NCBI RefSeq assembly: GCF_027924185.1
Contig: NZ_BRVO01000001.1
Coordinates: 1,488,001-1,552,000, forward strand
Direction of reading: 5' to 3'
Length of the DNA stretch: 64,000 nucleotides
From: Neptunitalea lumnitzerae
GTDB lineage: Bacteria; Bacteroidota; Bacteroidia; Flavobacteriales; Flavobacteriaceae
The position numbers were made by a program, and so were the translations under genes. The notes below the pieces were generated by a model. It had not been told where the DNA came from and made no database searches. It saw nothing but the letters and a program-made list of their open reading frames with translations. Below, in pieces: positions 37,676 through 49,417 of the stretch. The number at the start of each line of letters is the position of its first letter. Position 1 is the first letter of the stretch.

Positions 37676-38575
37676 ATGGTGGCTAATTTAGAATGGTTTA
37701 GAACTTTTAAGGCAATCTATGAAACCGGGACAATGAGTGGAGCAGCTAAAGAACTCTATATTTCGCAACCAGGGGTAGGCTTACATTTAAATGCATTGGA
37801 AGCCTATACAGGTTTTGCCTTATTTGAGCGTACTGCTAGAAAAATGATACCTACGGAAAGAGGTAGTTTACTCTACCAGCAGATAAATGCATCTCTTGTA
37901 AATCTCACGGACATTGAAGGTAGGTTCAAAAAAAAATCTGGAGAGGAACGGCTTACCGTTAGTGTAGGGATGTGTGTTGAAACGTTTCAGCAGGCCTTGG
38001 AAAAGCACATACCTACATTAGACTTTAATTTAATTATGCAGTTTGACTCTAATGAGAAATTAGTAACAGCTTTGGAAAATGGAGCTATAGATTTGATATT
38101 AACTTCTGAAACAAGAGGTAATAATTTATTAAGTTTTACACCTTATACAACTGAAAAATTAATGCTTATAGCGGGTAAAGAAATGAAAAAGGAACTAGAA
38201 GAGATGCCTGATATGCAAGATTTTAAAACATTTAAAAAATGGTTAAAGGAGCAGCTCTGGTATAATACTGCTGCAGACATGAAGCTTCTTATAAAGTTTT
38301 GGGAGCAAAACTTTAAGGAACTTCCAGACTTTTTACCAAACTATATTGTGCCTAATAAGTTTTCTATTATCAGATGTTTATCTGCAGGGAAAGGACTAGC
38401 GGTATTGCCCGATTACTTATGTCAAAAGGCATTAGAGACTGATGAAATAACAGTAGTATGGGAAGGGTATTCTCCTGTTGAAAATCCGTTATACTTTGGG
38501 AAAAGAAAAAAGACTTTATTAATGAAAGAGATTTTGCATTTGGAAAATTTACTATTAAAAGAGTTTAGTAAATAA
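37676..38575 (+). CDS. LysR-type transcriptional regulator
   Basis: 299 residues. The N-terminal winged helix-turn-helix (1-65) shows FRTFKAIYETGTMSGAAKELYISQPGVGLHLNALE, with the usual AxxLxxSQPxxS pattern slightly changed (SQPGVGLHL). The rest is a type 2 periplasmic-binding-like effector domain. It probably regulates the divergent MdaB-like gene and its MRJP neighbour, an inference from layout only. A terminator hairpin follows 16 bases after the stop. Confidence 0.93.
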   Translation: MVANLEWFRTFKAIYETGTMSGAAKELYISQPGVGLHLNALEAYTGFALFERTARKMIPTERGSLLYQQINASLVNLTDIEGRFKKKSGEERLTVSVGMCVETFQQALEKHIPTLDFNLIMQFDSNEKLVTALENGAIDLILTSETRGNNLLSFTPYTTEKLMLIAGKEMKKELEEMPDMQDFKTFKKWLKEQLWYNTAADMKLLIKFWEQNFKELPDFLPNYIVPNKFSIIRCLSAGKGLAVLPDYLCQKALETDEITVVWEGYSPVENPLYFGKRKKTLLMKEILHLENLLLKEFSK

Positions 38576-38591
38576 GTGAAGTTTGATAAAA

Positions 38592-38626
38592 AAGCAACTC
38601 CTATCAAAAGGAGTTGCTTCGTTTTT
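38592..38626 (+). terminator. Rho-independent terminator of the LysR gene
   Basis: AAGCAACTCCT, loop, AGGAGTTGCTT, then CGTTTTTT. It is an 11-base perfect stem. Confidence 0.85.
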
Positions 38627-38699
38627 TGGTTTGTGCCAAAATAACATGTTGGAGGTTTATGCGTTGTTACAGCACATAAACAGCTTTAAGTGTTTATTG

Positions 38700-42229
<3,530 letters not shown>

Positions 42230-42276
42230 AATTTGTTTAAATAAATGATTTAACTTGTATATTTTGTTTGTTAGCC

Positions 42277-42284
42277 CAAAAATA
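42277..42284 (-). promoter_or_regulatory. candidate -7 element of the GH13-GH97 operon
   Basis: The complement reads TATTTTTG, a TAnnTTTG match 48 bases before the GH13 start in the 283-base gap shared with the SusR-like gene. No good TTG sits at the usual distance, which fits a promoter that needs an activator. Confidence 0.35.
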
Positions 42285-42512
42285 GCTACAACGATGTACT
42301 ATTAGAAAAGGTAAGACTGTAAATCAAGGTTTTTATTTGATTAAAGTGTTGTTTTATAGTTTTTTAAGTAAATTTTAAGGGTTCGAAATCAAGATTTTTT
42401 TTAAATATTTCAAGGTGATATAAGTTATATTTTTAGTAGTTTTTTAAATGATAACGATTTCTTTTGTAACATTGCAAAAAGGTATGGGGCAAACTAAAGT
42501 GTAAGATGATAT

Positions 42513-44144
42513 ATGCATAAAGAGGAGAGAAGACAAATGTTATGTTTGGTATGGATGCTTATGGGTTTTTTGTTGCTAATGCCTATAACAAATGCTTATG
42601 GACAAGATAAAAAGTTATTAAAAGAACTAGATGCCGTTATAAGGGAAAGTGTCCGGTACCAGAATGATAAATATGCTAGCATAGAAAAACTAAAGCCAAG
42701 CATCACCCAATATACTTATGCAGGTAATCAGGTAGCGCTATTAGCTACGTATACAACCCTCTTTAGAACCTATCGCTCTTTTCAGTATGATTCTGCTTAT
42801 TTGTATTTAGATAAAGCGAAGCAATTGGCTACAGTAATACATGCTAACGATACATTAAGCGATTTACAAATAGAGGAAGGTTTTATATTAATGTCGGCTG
42901 GTTTGTTTAAAGAAGGACTTGATGTGTTAGAAAGCATTGATGTGAGTGCCTTAGATACTATACAAAGTTTTAAGTACTATAATACCAAAGCACGTACCTA
43001 TTTTGATTTAGCAGCGTATACAGATGATGATAGGTTTAGTATACAGTATGTTCAAAAAGGAAATACTTTGCTAAATAAAGCTATTGCATTTACCGATAAA
43101 GATTCTCCAGAGTATTGGAGTTCTATAGCGCTTAGGTACCTTATGATAAGAGATTGGGATAATGCCCATAAAAGTTTTACGTATTGGTTAGATAATTTTG
43201 AACTTTCACCAGAGGCGTATGCTATTGCCACTTCTTCGTTAGCCTATGTATATGAAATGACTGGAGATAAGGATAAGCAGATGAACTACCTTATTAAAGC
43301 GGCAATAACCGATATAAAGCATGGCATAAAGGAAACGGTAGCCTTACAGAACTTAGCCATTATTTTATATGATAAGAATGATGTAGCGCGTGCTTATACC
43401 TACATCAGTCAGGCAATGGAAGATGCTTCTTTTTATAATGCCAGACATAGAAAACTAACAATATCATCTATATTACCCATTATAGAGGAGGCTCAGCTAA
43501 TGCAAATGGAACAGCAAAAAAGCAAGTTAAGTTTTGTTGTTGTTATTTTAGGAGTATTAGCGGTGTTAAGTGTAGTGCTTCTGTTGGTATTGATAAAGCA
43601 ATTAAAAGAAAAAAATGCTTCTAGAAGTATGTTAGAAGCTAGTAACCAAAAGTTGCAAGAACTGAATAGAGACTTGCATGAGGTAGACAGTATTAAACAA
43701 GAGTATATAGCGTATTTTTTAAAAACATCTTCTTCTTTATTAAATAAGATAGATTCTATGCAAAAAATTGCCCACCAAAAAGTAATAGTTAATAGAACTT
43801 CTGAGTTATTAAAGAGTTTGCGAAAATATAATGTTAAGAATGAACGTGCTTTTCTGTTTCAGCAATTTGATGAGGTATTTCTACAACTTTTTCCATCGTT
43901 TATCACAAGATATAATGAGTTGTTTTCTGAAGAAAATAGGATTGTAATAGCAGAAGGAAAAGGTATGAATACAGAAGTTAGAATTTTTGCACTGTATAGA
44001 CTTGGAGTTCAAGATAGTCAGCAGGTAGCGGAGTTTTTAGATTTATCTGTCAATACCATTTACAGTTATAAAGCAAGGGTAAAAGCAAAATCGTTGTACA
44101 AAGAAGACTTTGAAGCTAAAATTATGGAAATTAAACAGCTTTAA
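42513..44144 (+). CDS. SusR-like membrane-bound regulator (DUF6377 C-terminus)
   Basis: 543 residues: signal/anchor segment (about 9-30), periplasmic TPR-like helical repeats (about 35-330), one membrane helix (about 342-362, VVVILGVLAVLSVVLLLVLI), a coiled coil and a cytoplasmic C-terminal domain ending in a LuxR-like helix-turn-helix (YRLGVQDSQQVAEFLDLSVNTIYSYKARVKAK). This is the layout of Bacteroidota SusR, which senses maltooligosaccharides in the periplasm and activates starch genes from the membrane. Divergence from GH13-GH97 makes those its likely targets. Confidence 0.88.
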   Translation: MHKEERRQMLCLVWMLMGFLLLMPITNAYGQDKKLLKELDAVIRESVRYQNDKYASIEKLKPSITQYTYAGNQVALLATYTTLFRTYRSFQYDSAYLYLDKAKQLATVIHANDTLSDLQIEEGFILMSAGLFKEGLDVLESIDVSALDTIQSFKYYNTKARTYFDLAAYTDDDRFSIQYVQKGNTLLNKAIAFTDKDSPEYWSSIALRYLMIRDWDNAHKSFTYWLDNFELSPEAYAIATSSLAYVYEMTGDKDKQMNYLIKAAITDIKHGIKETVALQNLAIILYDKNDVARAYTYISQAMEDASFYNARHRKLTISSILPIIEEAQLMQMEQQKSKLSFVVVILGVLAVLSVVLLLVLIKQLKEKNASRSMLEASNQKLQELNRDLHEVDSIKQEYIAYFLKTSSSLLNKIDSMQKIAHQKVIVNRTSELLKSLRKYNVKNERAFLFQQFDEVFLQLFPSFITRYNELFSEENRIVIAEGKGMNTEVRIFALYRLGVQDSQQVAEFLDLSVNTIYSYKARVKAKSLYKEDFEAKIMEIKQL

Positions 44145-44149
44145 ATATA

Positions 44150-44171
44150 AGAGGTGATTAGTATCACCTCT
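44150..44171. terminator. hairpin between convergent SusR-like and HAD genes
   Basis: AGAGGTGAT, loop TAGT, ATCACCTCT: a 9-base perfect stem 5 bases after the stop of the SusR-like gene. The T tract is weak on both sides, so efficiency is uncertain. Confidence 0.45.
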
Positions 44172-44185
44172 TTAGTTATAAACCT

Positions 44186-44965
44186 TTACAGATTAATCAA
44201 TTTTTTAGAGATACGAGATAAATCAAATTCATTAAGCTCTGGAGAAGGGGCTAAGGGGTATAGCTGAGCTCCGGGTCTGTTAACAAAAGCTGCACGCCAA
44301 CCTGCTGCAAGAGCACCCGCAATGTCCCATCCGTGAGCGGCTATAAGCATGGATTCACTAGGTTCAATATTCATTTGCCTAGAAGCCCAAGCGTATGTTT
44401 CATGATGAGGTTTAAATTTTCCAAGGGCATCTATGCTTAACATCTTGTCAAAGTAGTGTGTTAGACCGGCATTTTTAAATTGGGTACTAACACCCTTTTG
44501 TGATGAGTTGGTGAATGATACTAATGTATAATTATTTTTTTTAAGTAGTTCTAGTGCTTCAATAACTTCTGGGTGTGGGGGTAATGATCTTAATGGAGGG
44601 ATGATAATGTTTTCAGCCTCTTTTTGTGAAATTTTTATGTTATTGTTAGCGGCAACCATTACCAATGCGGCTGCACCAATTTTACCAAAGTCATCATATT
44701 GGCGAGTAACAGTAGTTACCAAAGAGTATTGTAACATTGTGGTAAACCATAACTTTAATAAATCCGTATTTCCATTTAAAGCATTAGAAACATTTGTTTT
44801 CATAGCTGTTAGGTCTAGCAATGTTTCGTTTACATCAAAAAATAAGACTTTTGGTCTTTTATTGGGGGTGCTGCTTAGTTCTTCTGCACTAGCAAAAGTA
44901 GGGGTGGTGATTCCTGCAATACCTGCTAAACTTGCTTTTTTAATAAATGATCTTCTTGAACTCAT
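44186..44965 (-). CDS. Tat-exported HAD-superfamily protein, haloacid dehalogenase type II-like
   Basis: 259 residues from ATG 44965. The N-terminus is a twin-arginine signal (SSRRSFIKKASLAGIAG), so it is exported folded. The HAD core has nucleophile Asp44 (LFFDVNETLLDL), motif 2 SFTNSS, motif 3 Lys (GKFKPHHETY) and motif 4 AAHGWDIAGA. In L-2-haloacid dehalogenases the LWRxKQLEY Arg holds the halide; here the segment is LWFTTMLQYS (Phe74). The SSNGWD motif reads AAHGWD. True dehalogenase activity is therefore doubtful. An earlier ATG at 44986 lies inside the operator repeat and would put seven residues before the Tat motif. Confidence 0.87.
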   Translation of the reverse strand: MSSRRSFIKKASLAGIAGITTPTFASAEELSSTPNKRPKVLFFDVNETLLDLTAMKTNVSNALNGNTDLLKLWFTTMLQYSLVTTVTRQYDDFGKIGAAALVMVAANNNIKISQKEAENIIIPPLRSLPPHPEVIEALELLKKNNYTLVSFTNSSQKGVSTQFKNAGLTHYFDKMLSIDALGKFKPHHETYAWASRQMNIEPSESMLIAAHGWDIAGALAAGWRAAFVNRPGAQLYPLAPSPELNEFDLSRISKKLINL

Positions 44966-44979
44966 AGGTGTTAATTTTA

Positions 44980-45003
44980 AAAACATACTTAGCGGTATGT
45001 TTT
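44980..45003 (-). promoter_or_regulatory. 24-base inverted repeat, probable TetR operator before the HAD gene
   Basis: AAAACATAC, 6 bases, GTATGTTTT: perfect 9-base half-sites, 14 bases before the HAD start. The same half-sites and spacing recur at 45638-45661 before the TetR gene. Confidence 0.8.
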
Positions 45004-45016
45004 GGGTTAAAAAAAA

Positions 45017-45622
45017 TTATAGTGAATCTATATAGTTTTCTAAGGCTAGTATATATTGGTTTATAATAATGTCGTTACCATTATATAGTTTTCTAATGCC
45101 TCGTACGCCTTCAAAAGTGCTAATTAAATAAAGGGCTGTAGCATTACTGTTGATGTTTTGTTTTATTTCTTTATTAAATTTACCCTTTTCAATAAGCTCA
45201 GCAAGTGCATGTTGCCACTCTTCAATAATATTTTTTAGTGCATTTTGGTATAGTACATCCGTATTTCCAATTTCATGGATAAAGTTGTTTACTGGGCAAC
45301 CTAAATTTTTTTCGATTGATGAAAAAGATTGTATCCTTTCTACAAAAAGTAGTTTAAGAAGTTCTTTACTAGGTGTATCAGGATGATTATAAATGGGAGC
45401 AATCATACCAGTAAGAATACGATCTTTAATTTTTTGCTGAATAACAGTGGCTCCTAATTCTTTTTTGTTTTTAAAATGGTGGTAAAACGCACCCTTAGTC
45501 AACTTCAAATCAGAAGTAATAGTGTCTATGCTTGTGTTGTTAAAACCATACTGGTAAAAGCGTTCAAAAGCTTTCGTTACAATAAGATTCTTTGTTATTT
45601 CTGATTTTACATCTTGCTTCAT
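45017..45622 (-). CDS. TetR/AcrR family transcriptional regulator
   Basis: 201 residues: N-terminal helix-turn-helix (about 10-55, FYQYGFNNTSIDTITSDLKLTKGAFYHHFKNKKELG) and a helical ligand-binding C-terminal domain of the type with LGCPVNNFIHEIGNTD (TetR_C, AcuR/YxaF-like). The expected function is repression relieved by a small molecule. The gene lies directly upstream of the HAD gene on the same strand. A perfect inverted repeat before each of the two genes indicates that it represses both itself and the HAD gene. Confidence 0.93.
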   Translation of the reverse strand: MKQDVKSEITKNLIVTKAFERFYQYGFNNTSIDTITSDLKLTKGAFYHHFKNKKELGATVIQQKIKDRILTGMIAPIYNHPDTPSKELLKLLFVERIQSFSSIEKNLGCPVNNFIHEIGNTDVLYQNALKNIIEEWQHALAELIEKGKFNKEIKQNINSNATALYLISTFEGVRGIRKLYNGNDIIINQYILALENYIDSL

Positions 45623-45637
45623 AATTACAAATATACA

Positions 45638-45661
45638 AAAACATACTTACTAGTATGTTTT
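45638..45661 (-). promoter_or_regulatory. 24-base inverted repeat, probable TetR operator before the tetR gene
   Basis: AAAACATAC, TTACTA, GTATGTTTT: perfect 9-base half-sites, 15 bases before the TetR start codon, where the promoter should be. It shares both half-sites with 44980-45003. Confidence 0.82.
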
Positions 45662-45664
45662 GAT

Positions 45665-45705
45665 GAAAAAAATAAACGCATTTTAATTTTTAAAATGCGT
45701 TTATT
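45665..45705 (-). terminator. Rho-independent terminator of the small-lipoprotein transcript
   Basis: AATAAACGCATTTTA pairs with TAAAATGCGTTTATT, and on the minus strand the stem is followed by a T tract (complement of 45665-45671). It lies about 97 bases after the lipoprotein stop. Confidence 0.75.
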
Positions 45706-45801
45706 CTAAACTTTATAAAGTTTCACGATAATCGATAGTAAAATCGATTCTTGTAGTACCTAGATTATGGGGGTTACCATAAAATAGCATACCTAATATC
45801 T

Positions 45802-45975
45802 TTAATCAACAGCGTCTTCTACGTCGTCGGCTGCATCTTCAATGCCGTCTCCTACGTCATCGGCTGCATCCTCAATTTTCTCTCCTGTTGTTTTGTTCTC
45901 TCTACAACTTACAAAAGTTGTGGTGGCAGATAATGTCATAAACATTACCATAACCGTTAAAAATGTTTTCTTCAT
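45802..45975 (-). CDS. small acidic lipoprotein (entericidin-like)
   Basis: 57 residues: lipoprotein signal peptide (MKKTFLTVMVMFMTLSATTT, lipobox Cys24 in FVSC) and an acidic tail with a doubled helical unit, KIEDAADDVGDG then IEDAADDVEDA. The unit would form an amphipathic helix of the kind seen in small stress-induced envelope proteins. No named family is certain. The next gene upstream on the same strand is a DUF1328 protein, and a terminator follows after 97 bases. Confidence 0.75.
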   Translation of the reverse strand: MKKTFLTVMVMFMTLSATTTFVSCRENKTTGEKIEDAADDVGDGIEDAADDVEDAVD

Positions 45976-46009
45976 AGCTTTTATTTTTTTTAGGTTAATT
46001 AATGTTATC

Positions 46010-46174
46010 TTAGTATTTTCTTGCTCCTCTGGTTAATAGAGAAATAACAAATAATACTAAAAATACAAAGAATAAAATTTTAGCAATTCCTGCAGCTGCT
46101 CCTGCTATTCCACCAAATCCTAAAACTGCGGCTACTAGAGCAATAACGATAAATGTAATAGACCATCTTAACAT
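46010..46174 (-). CDS. DUF1328 small membrane protein (YtjA-like)
   Basis: 54 residues: [20 protein letters not shown], then [20 protein letters not shown] and [10 protein letters not shown]. The start [32 protein letters not shown] is diagnostic for DUF1328 (YtjA), a two-helix inner-membrane protein of unknown role often induced in stationary phase. It lies 34 bases upstream of the small lipoprotein gene on the same strand, and the two may be co-transcribed. Confidence 0.9.
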   Translation of the reverse strand: MLRWSITFIVIALVAAVLGFGGIAGAAAGIAKILFFVFLVLFVISLLTRGARKY

Positions 46175-46368
46175 AACTTTCTTTTTTTTAAATTAATATG
46201 ATATAAAGATACTGGTCATTTGTTCTGAAAATTTTATTTTAAAAGTATTTAACGTTATTCTCAAAATAAATGTTAAACCGTTGATTTTATGATAATTATT
46301 AACACTTTATTTGGATTTCTGTGTAAAAAGTGTATTATTGGGTACGAATCAAAATTTTATACCATTTC

Positions 46369-46560
46369 ATGAAACTGATTAAAGTTCAAAGAAGAACTAA
46401 ACAGGAAAAAAGGTTTTCAGAAGATATGGGTATGTTAAATGCAAAGGTTACCTACATAAAAAAAACATTTGCAAGCGTACCGTACAAAACTTTGCATAAG
46501 TACCGTGAAACGTACTATGGAAAAGTAAAAGATTGCAGCGATTGTGTAATTGATCTTTAA
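46369..46560 (+). CDS. small basic protein, unknown function
   Basis: 63 residues starting at ATG 46369 (MKLIKVQRRTKQEKRFSEDM), strongly basic, ending KDCSDCVIDL with a Cys-X2-Cys pair. I do not recognise it. A longer frame from GTG 46330 exists but adds a leader unlike a protein start. The gene is on the opposite strand to DUF1328, with a terminator directly after its stop. The lysine-rich, lysine/tyrosine-biased composition fits a real small protein, but it has no visible domain. Confidence 0.5.
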   Translation: MKLIKVQRRTKQEKRFSEDMGMLNAKVTYIKKTFASVPYKTLHKYRETYYGKVKDCSDCVIDL

Positions 46561-46566
46561 ATAATA

Positions 46567-46599
46567 AAAAAAATCCCTTTCATTTGAAAGGGATTTTTT
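46567..46599. terminator. bidirectional terminator between the small gene and fabD
   Basis: AAATCCCTTTCA and TGAAAGGGATTT form a stem with A and T tracts on either side. It serves both convergent genes. Confidence 0.88.
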
Positions 46600-46619
46600 A
46601 TTTGGTACTTACTGTATTG

Positions 46620-47507
46620 TTATTCTTCTATAGTTGCAGAAGCAACATCCGAAGCTCTGTTGATTTTTTTAACCAATCCTTGTAATACTTTACCTGGGCC
46701 TACTTCTGTAAATAACGTAGCGCCATCTGCAATCATTTGCTCAACACTTTGTGTCCATTTAACCGGAGCAGTAAGTTGTGCAATTAAATTCTTTTTAATT
46801 TCAGAAGGATCTGTAACAGCAGTAGTAGTTACATTTTGATAAATAGGACACGTTGGTGTATTAAATGTAGTAGCTTCAATAGCTGCTGCTAATTCTTCAC
46901 GTGCTGGCTCCATTAGTGGAGAGTGGAATGCACCTCCTACAGGTAATACCAAAGCTCTTTTAGCTCCTGCTTCTTTCATTTTCTCACAAGCTGCGTTGAT
47001 AGCTTCTATTTCTCCTGAGATAACTAATTGCCCTGGGCAGTTATAGTTTGCAGGTACCACTACACCTTCTATTTCTGCACAAATTTTTTCTACTTCTGCA
47101 TCTGGTAGGGCTAATACTGCAGCCATAGTACTTGGGGTTACTTCACAAGCTTTTTGCATTGCCATAGCTCTTTTAGAAACTAAGGTAAGTGCATCTTCAA
47201 ACTGTAAAGTGCCATTGGCTACTAAAGCAGAGAATTCTCCTAAAGAGTGACCAGCAACCATGTCTGGTTTAAAGCTGTCTCCTAATACTTTGCTTAAAAT
47301 TACTGAATGTAAAAATATAGCAGGTTGTGTTACCTTAGTTTGCTTAAGGTCTTCCGCAGTACCTTCAAACATAATGTCGGTAATATGAAATCCTAAAATG
47401 TCATTAGCTTTTTCAAAAAGCTCTTGCGCTAAAGGACTCTTTTCATATAGGTCTAACCCCATTCCTACAAATTGTGCTCCCTGTCCGGGAAATATGTATG
47501 CATTCAT
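46620..47507 (-). CDS. fabD: malonyl-CoA:ACP transacylase FabD
   Basis: 295 residues: YIFPGQGAQFVGMG at the N-terminus, active-site Ser in VAGHSLGEFSALVA (about residue 88), the catalytic His in VGGAFHSPLMEPA (about 200) and TEVGPGKVLQGLVKKI near the end. It loads malonyl groups onto acyl carrier protein for fatty acid synthesis. It stands alone; other fab genes are not in the window. Confidence 0.96.
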   Translation of the reverse strand: MNAYIFPGQGAQFVGMGLDLYEKSPLAQELFEKANDILGFHITDIMFEGTAEDLKQTKVTQPAIFLHSVILSKVLGDSFKPDMVAGHSLGEFSALVANGTLQFEDALTLVSKRAMAMQKACEVTPSTMAAVLALPDAEVEKICAEIEGVVVPANYNCPGQLVISGEIEAINAACEKMKEAGAKRALVLPVGGAFHSPLMEPAREELAAAIEATTFNTPTCPIYQNVTTTAVTDPSEIKKNLIAQLTAPVKWTQSVEQMIADGATLFTEVGPGKVLQGLVKKINRASDVASATIEE

Positions 47508-47570
47508 AATTTTCTATTTAATTGATGGCAAATTTATAAAATTCTAATCTATTGAAGTTTAAACTGGCAA

Positions 47571-48439
47571 TTATCTATTGTAATTATTGTAAATTCTCTT
47601 TACACTCCCAAGATAACTTGACCCAAAAAGGTTTAAGTGTACTAATAAATAATAGAGTTGCCATATATCTAATCGTTTTTTCCAACCATTTTGTAGCGGG
47701 AATGTATTGTGGTAAGATTTAAATAGTGTTTCTGAAAACCACCAAACAAATGCATCATGGCTATATCCATTTCTCTTGGGGCGTATGCAACAGCAGGGTC
47801 TATAAGACAAGGATTCCCGTTTTGATTCACCAAGTAATTACCACTCCACAAATCACCATGAATAAGAGAGGCTGGCTCATCTGGTATTTCAGCCTTGATA
47901 TTCTTATAAAACGTGTGTAAGTTGCCAAAGGTAAAACCGTTTTTAGCAGCCATTTGAAACTGTGGTTCTAGTCTTTTTTCTATATAAAACTCCGGTGCCT
48001 TTGTGTAATTACCTTTATTATATTGGGGTAGGCTTCCTATATAGTTATCTGTTTCTAATCCGAATACAGAATGCTCCTTTTTATGAAGTAGCGCCAATTG
48101 TTGACCGAAATCTTCCCAAAAAGAGCTAGACGGAGATTCGGTAACAATGTGCTCCATTATAATATAGGAGGTACTTTCTAACTGGCCTGTACTATATACC
48201 TCGGGTATTACAATGCAATTAGTTTTTTTAAGAAGCCCTAGGCCTACAGATTCCGCTTCAAACATTCCCGGAAAGGTATGTGCATTATTTATTTTAATAA
48301 CCCTGTTTCCTTCAGAGGTAGCTAGTAAATAGGTGTCATTAATATCTCCGCCAGATAAAGCGGTATAATTGCTTAATTGAAACCCCTCTTTTAAAGCTAT
48401 CTTATGTAGAATTTCTGAACCGATGCTTTTATTTTTTTC
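47571..48439 (-). pseudogene. fructosamine kinase family, broken
   Basis: The translated region covers a whole fructosamine/ketosamine-3-kinase. The N-terminal lobe (ILHKIALKEGF, LSGGDINDTYLL) reads without ATG, GTG or TTG: the only in-frame ATG upstream (48452-48454) is followed four codons later by TAA at 48440-48442. The catalytic motifs LIHGDLWSGN and LIDPAVAY are intact. At 47735-47738 a run of four bases (T on the coding strand) loses one base: the frame is needed as HLFGG then FSETLFKSYHNTFP and ends LLVHLNLFGSSYLGSVKRI in the next frame. Family enzymes phosphorylate glycated protein lysines to reverse glycation. Loss of start and a frameshift indicate a dead gene, unless there is a homopolymer error. 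Confidence 0.85.
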
Positions 48440-48914
48440 TTAAATAAGTTTCATAGGTAAATGAATAGGCGTGTTTTGCATCCTTATCATGAAATTCAGA
48501 ATTCATTATTTTCCAATTTTGTGGTTTTATTTCAGGGAAAAAGGTGTCTGCCTCAAAACTGCCATGCACTCTAGTTAACTCAACACAGTCTGCGTAGGGT
48601 AGCCCTAATTTATAAATTTCGCCACCCCCTATAATGTAAGGTTTGTCATCGTTTTTGGCTATAGCCAAAGCATCCTCCATAGAGTTAACCACAATACAAC
48701 CCTTAGGACTATAGTCTGTACTTCTGGTAATAACAACATGAGTTCTGTTAGGTAATGGTTTTGGAAAACTTTCAAAGGTTTTACGCCCCATGATAATGTG
48801 GTGACCAGTAGTTAATTGCTTAAAACGTTTAAAATCGTCTGGCAAGTGCCAAACCAAATCATTGTCTTTACCCAATTCATTGTTTTCGGCTGCTGCGGCA
48901 ATGAGAGTTAGCAT
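48429..48914 (-). CDS. folA: dihydrofolate reductase
   Basis: 161 residues, single-domain DHFR: MLTLIAAAAENNELGKDNDLVWHLPDDFKRFK (Met20-loop and active-site Asp), TGHHIIMGRKTFESFPKPLPNR and YIIGGGEIYKLGLPYADCVELTRV. It regenerates tetrahydrofolate, consumed by ThyA (at 54071-54895). Its 3' end overlaps the broken fructosamine-kinase frame by about 10 bases, and a 2TM-domain gene starts 7 bases upstream. Confidence 0.96.
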   Translation of the reverse strand: MLTLIAAAAENNELGKDNDLVWHLPDDFKRFKQLTTGHHIIMGRKTFESFPKPLPNRTHVVITRSTDYSPKGCIVVNSMEDALAIAKNDDKPYIIGGGEIYKLGLPYADCVELTRVHGSFEADTFFPEIKPQNWKIMNSEFHDKDAKHAYSFTYETYLRKK

Positions 48915-48921
48915 ATTATTA

Positions 48922-49296
48922 CTATTTTTTTGGGATTAATGGATATTCTTTATCTACTTCTTCTTGTAATTTAGCTATTCTTCTTTTTTGTATTTTAACA
49001 AGCTTATCTCTTTGCGCTCTTTGCCATTCTTGCCCTAAAAATCTATTAATAATAAATACATTTATGGCGTGGATACAAACTAAAAATGCCCAAACGGTCA
49101 TAGCCCAAAGCGCCCAATTGGTTTCTGGGTAATAGTTTAAAACTTTATTAAATAACAATAGGAAAATGCTCCCTACAAGAAATAATATGGCGTGAATATA
49201 TAAAAACCTTTTTTGTTTTATTCTTTTTTGTGCAGTTTCTATAAGTTCATGCTGTGATATTTCTAAAGTATCTTCTTTTTTCTTTTGGGTGGTCAT
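48922..49296 (-). CDS. 2TM-domain membrane protein
   Basis: 124 residues with two membrane helices (about 34-50 and 61-82), short charged ends and a basic C-terminus (REQKLVKIQKRRIAKL-like). The pattern fits the Pfam 2TM-domain family, common in Bacteroidota and fused in some proteins to histidine kinases. The function is unknown. It lies just upstream of folA and is probably co-transcribed with it. Confidence 0.75.
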   Translation of the reverse strand: MTTQKKKEDTLEISQHELIETAQKRIKQKRFLYIHAILFLVGSIFLLLFNKVLNYYPETNWALWAMTVWAFLVCIHAINVFIINRFLGQEWQRAQRDKLVKIQKRRIAKLQEEVDKEYPLIPKK

Positions 49297-49417
49297 AATC
49301 GTGTTTTTTATAAAGATACAATTTTCTTTAGCTGAGTGCTTGTAGGTTTTTATAAATGTGAGTTAAAAATACTTAGAGATATCTAAATAATGTAAATCAC
49401 TGTATTACATTTGTTGT

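Noticed and set aside
45729-45750. Inverted repeat AATCGAT ... ATCGATT as another operator
   Set aside because: It lies in the 3' untranslated part of the small-lipoprotein transcript, not near a promoter.
48203-48265. Internal ATG at 48265 as the true start of a shorter fructosamine kinase
   Set aside because: It would remove the N-terminal lobe with LSGGDIN, needed for ATP binding, and does not cure the frameshift at 47735-47738.
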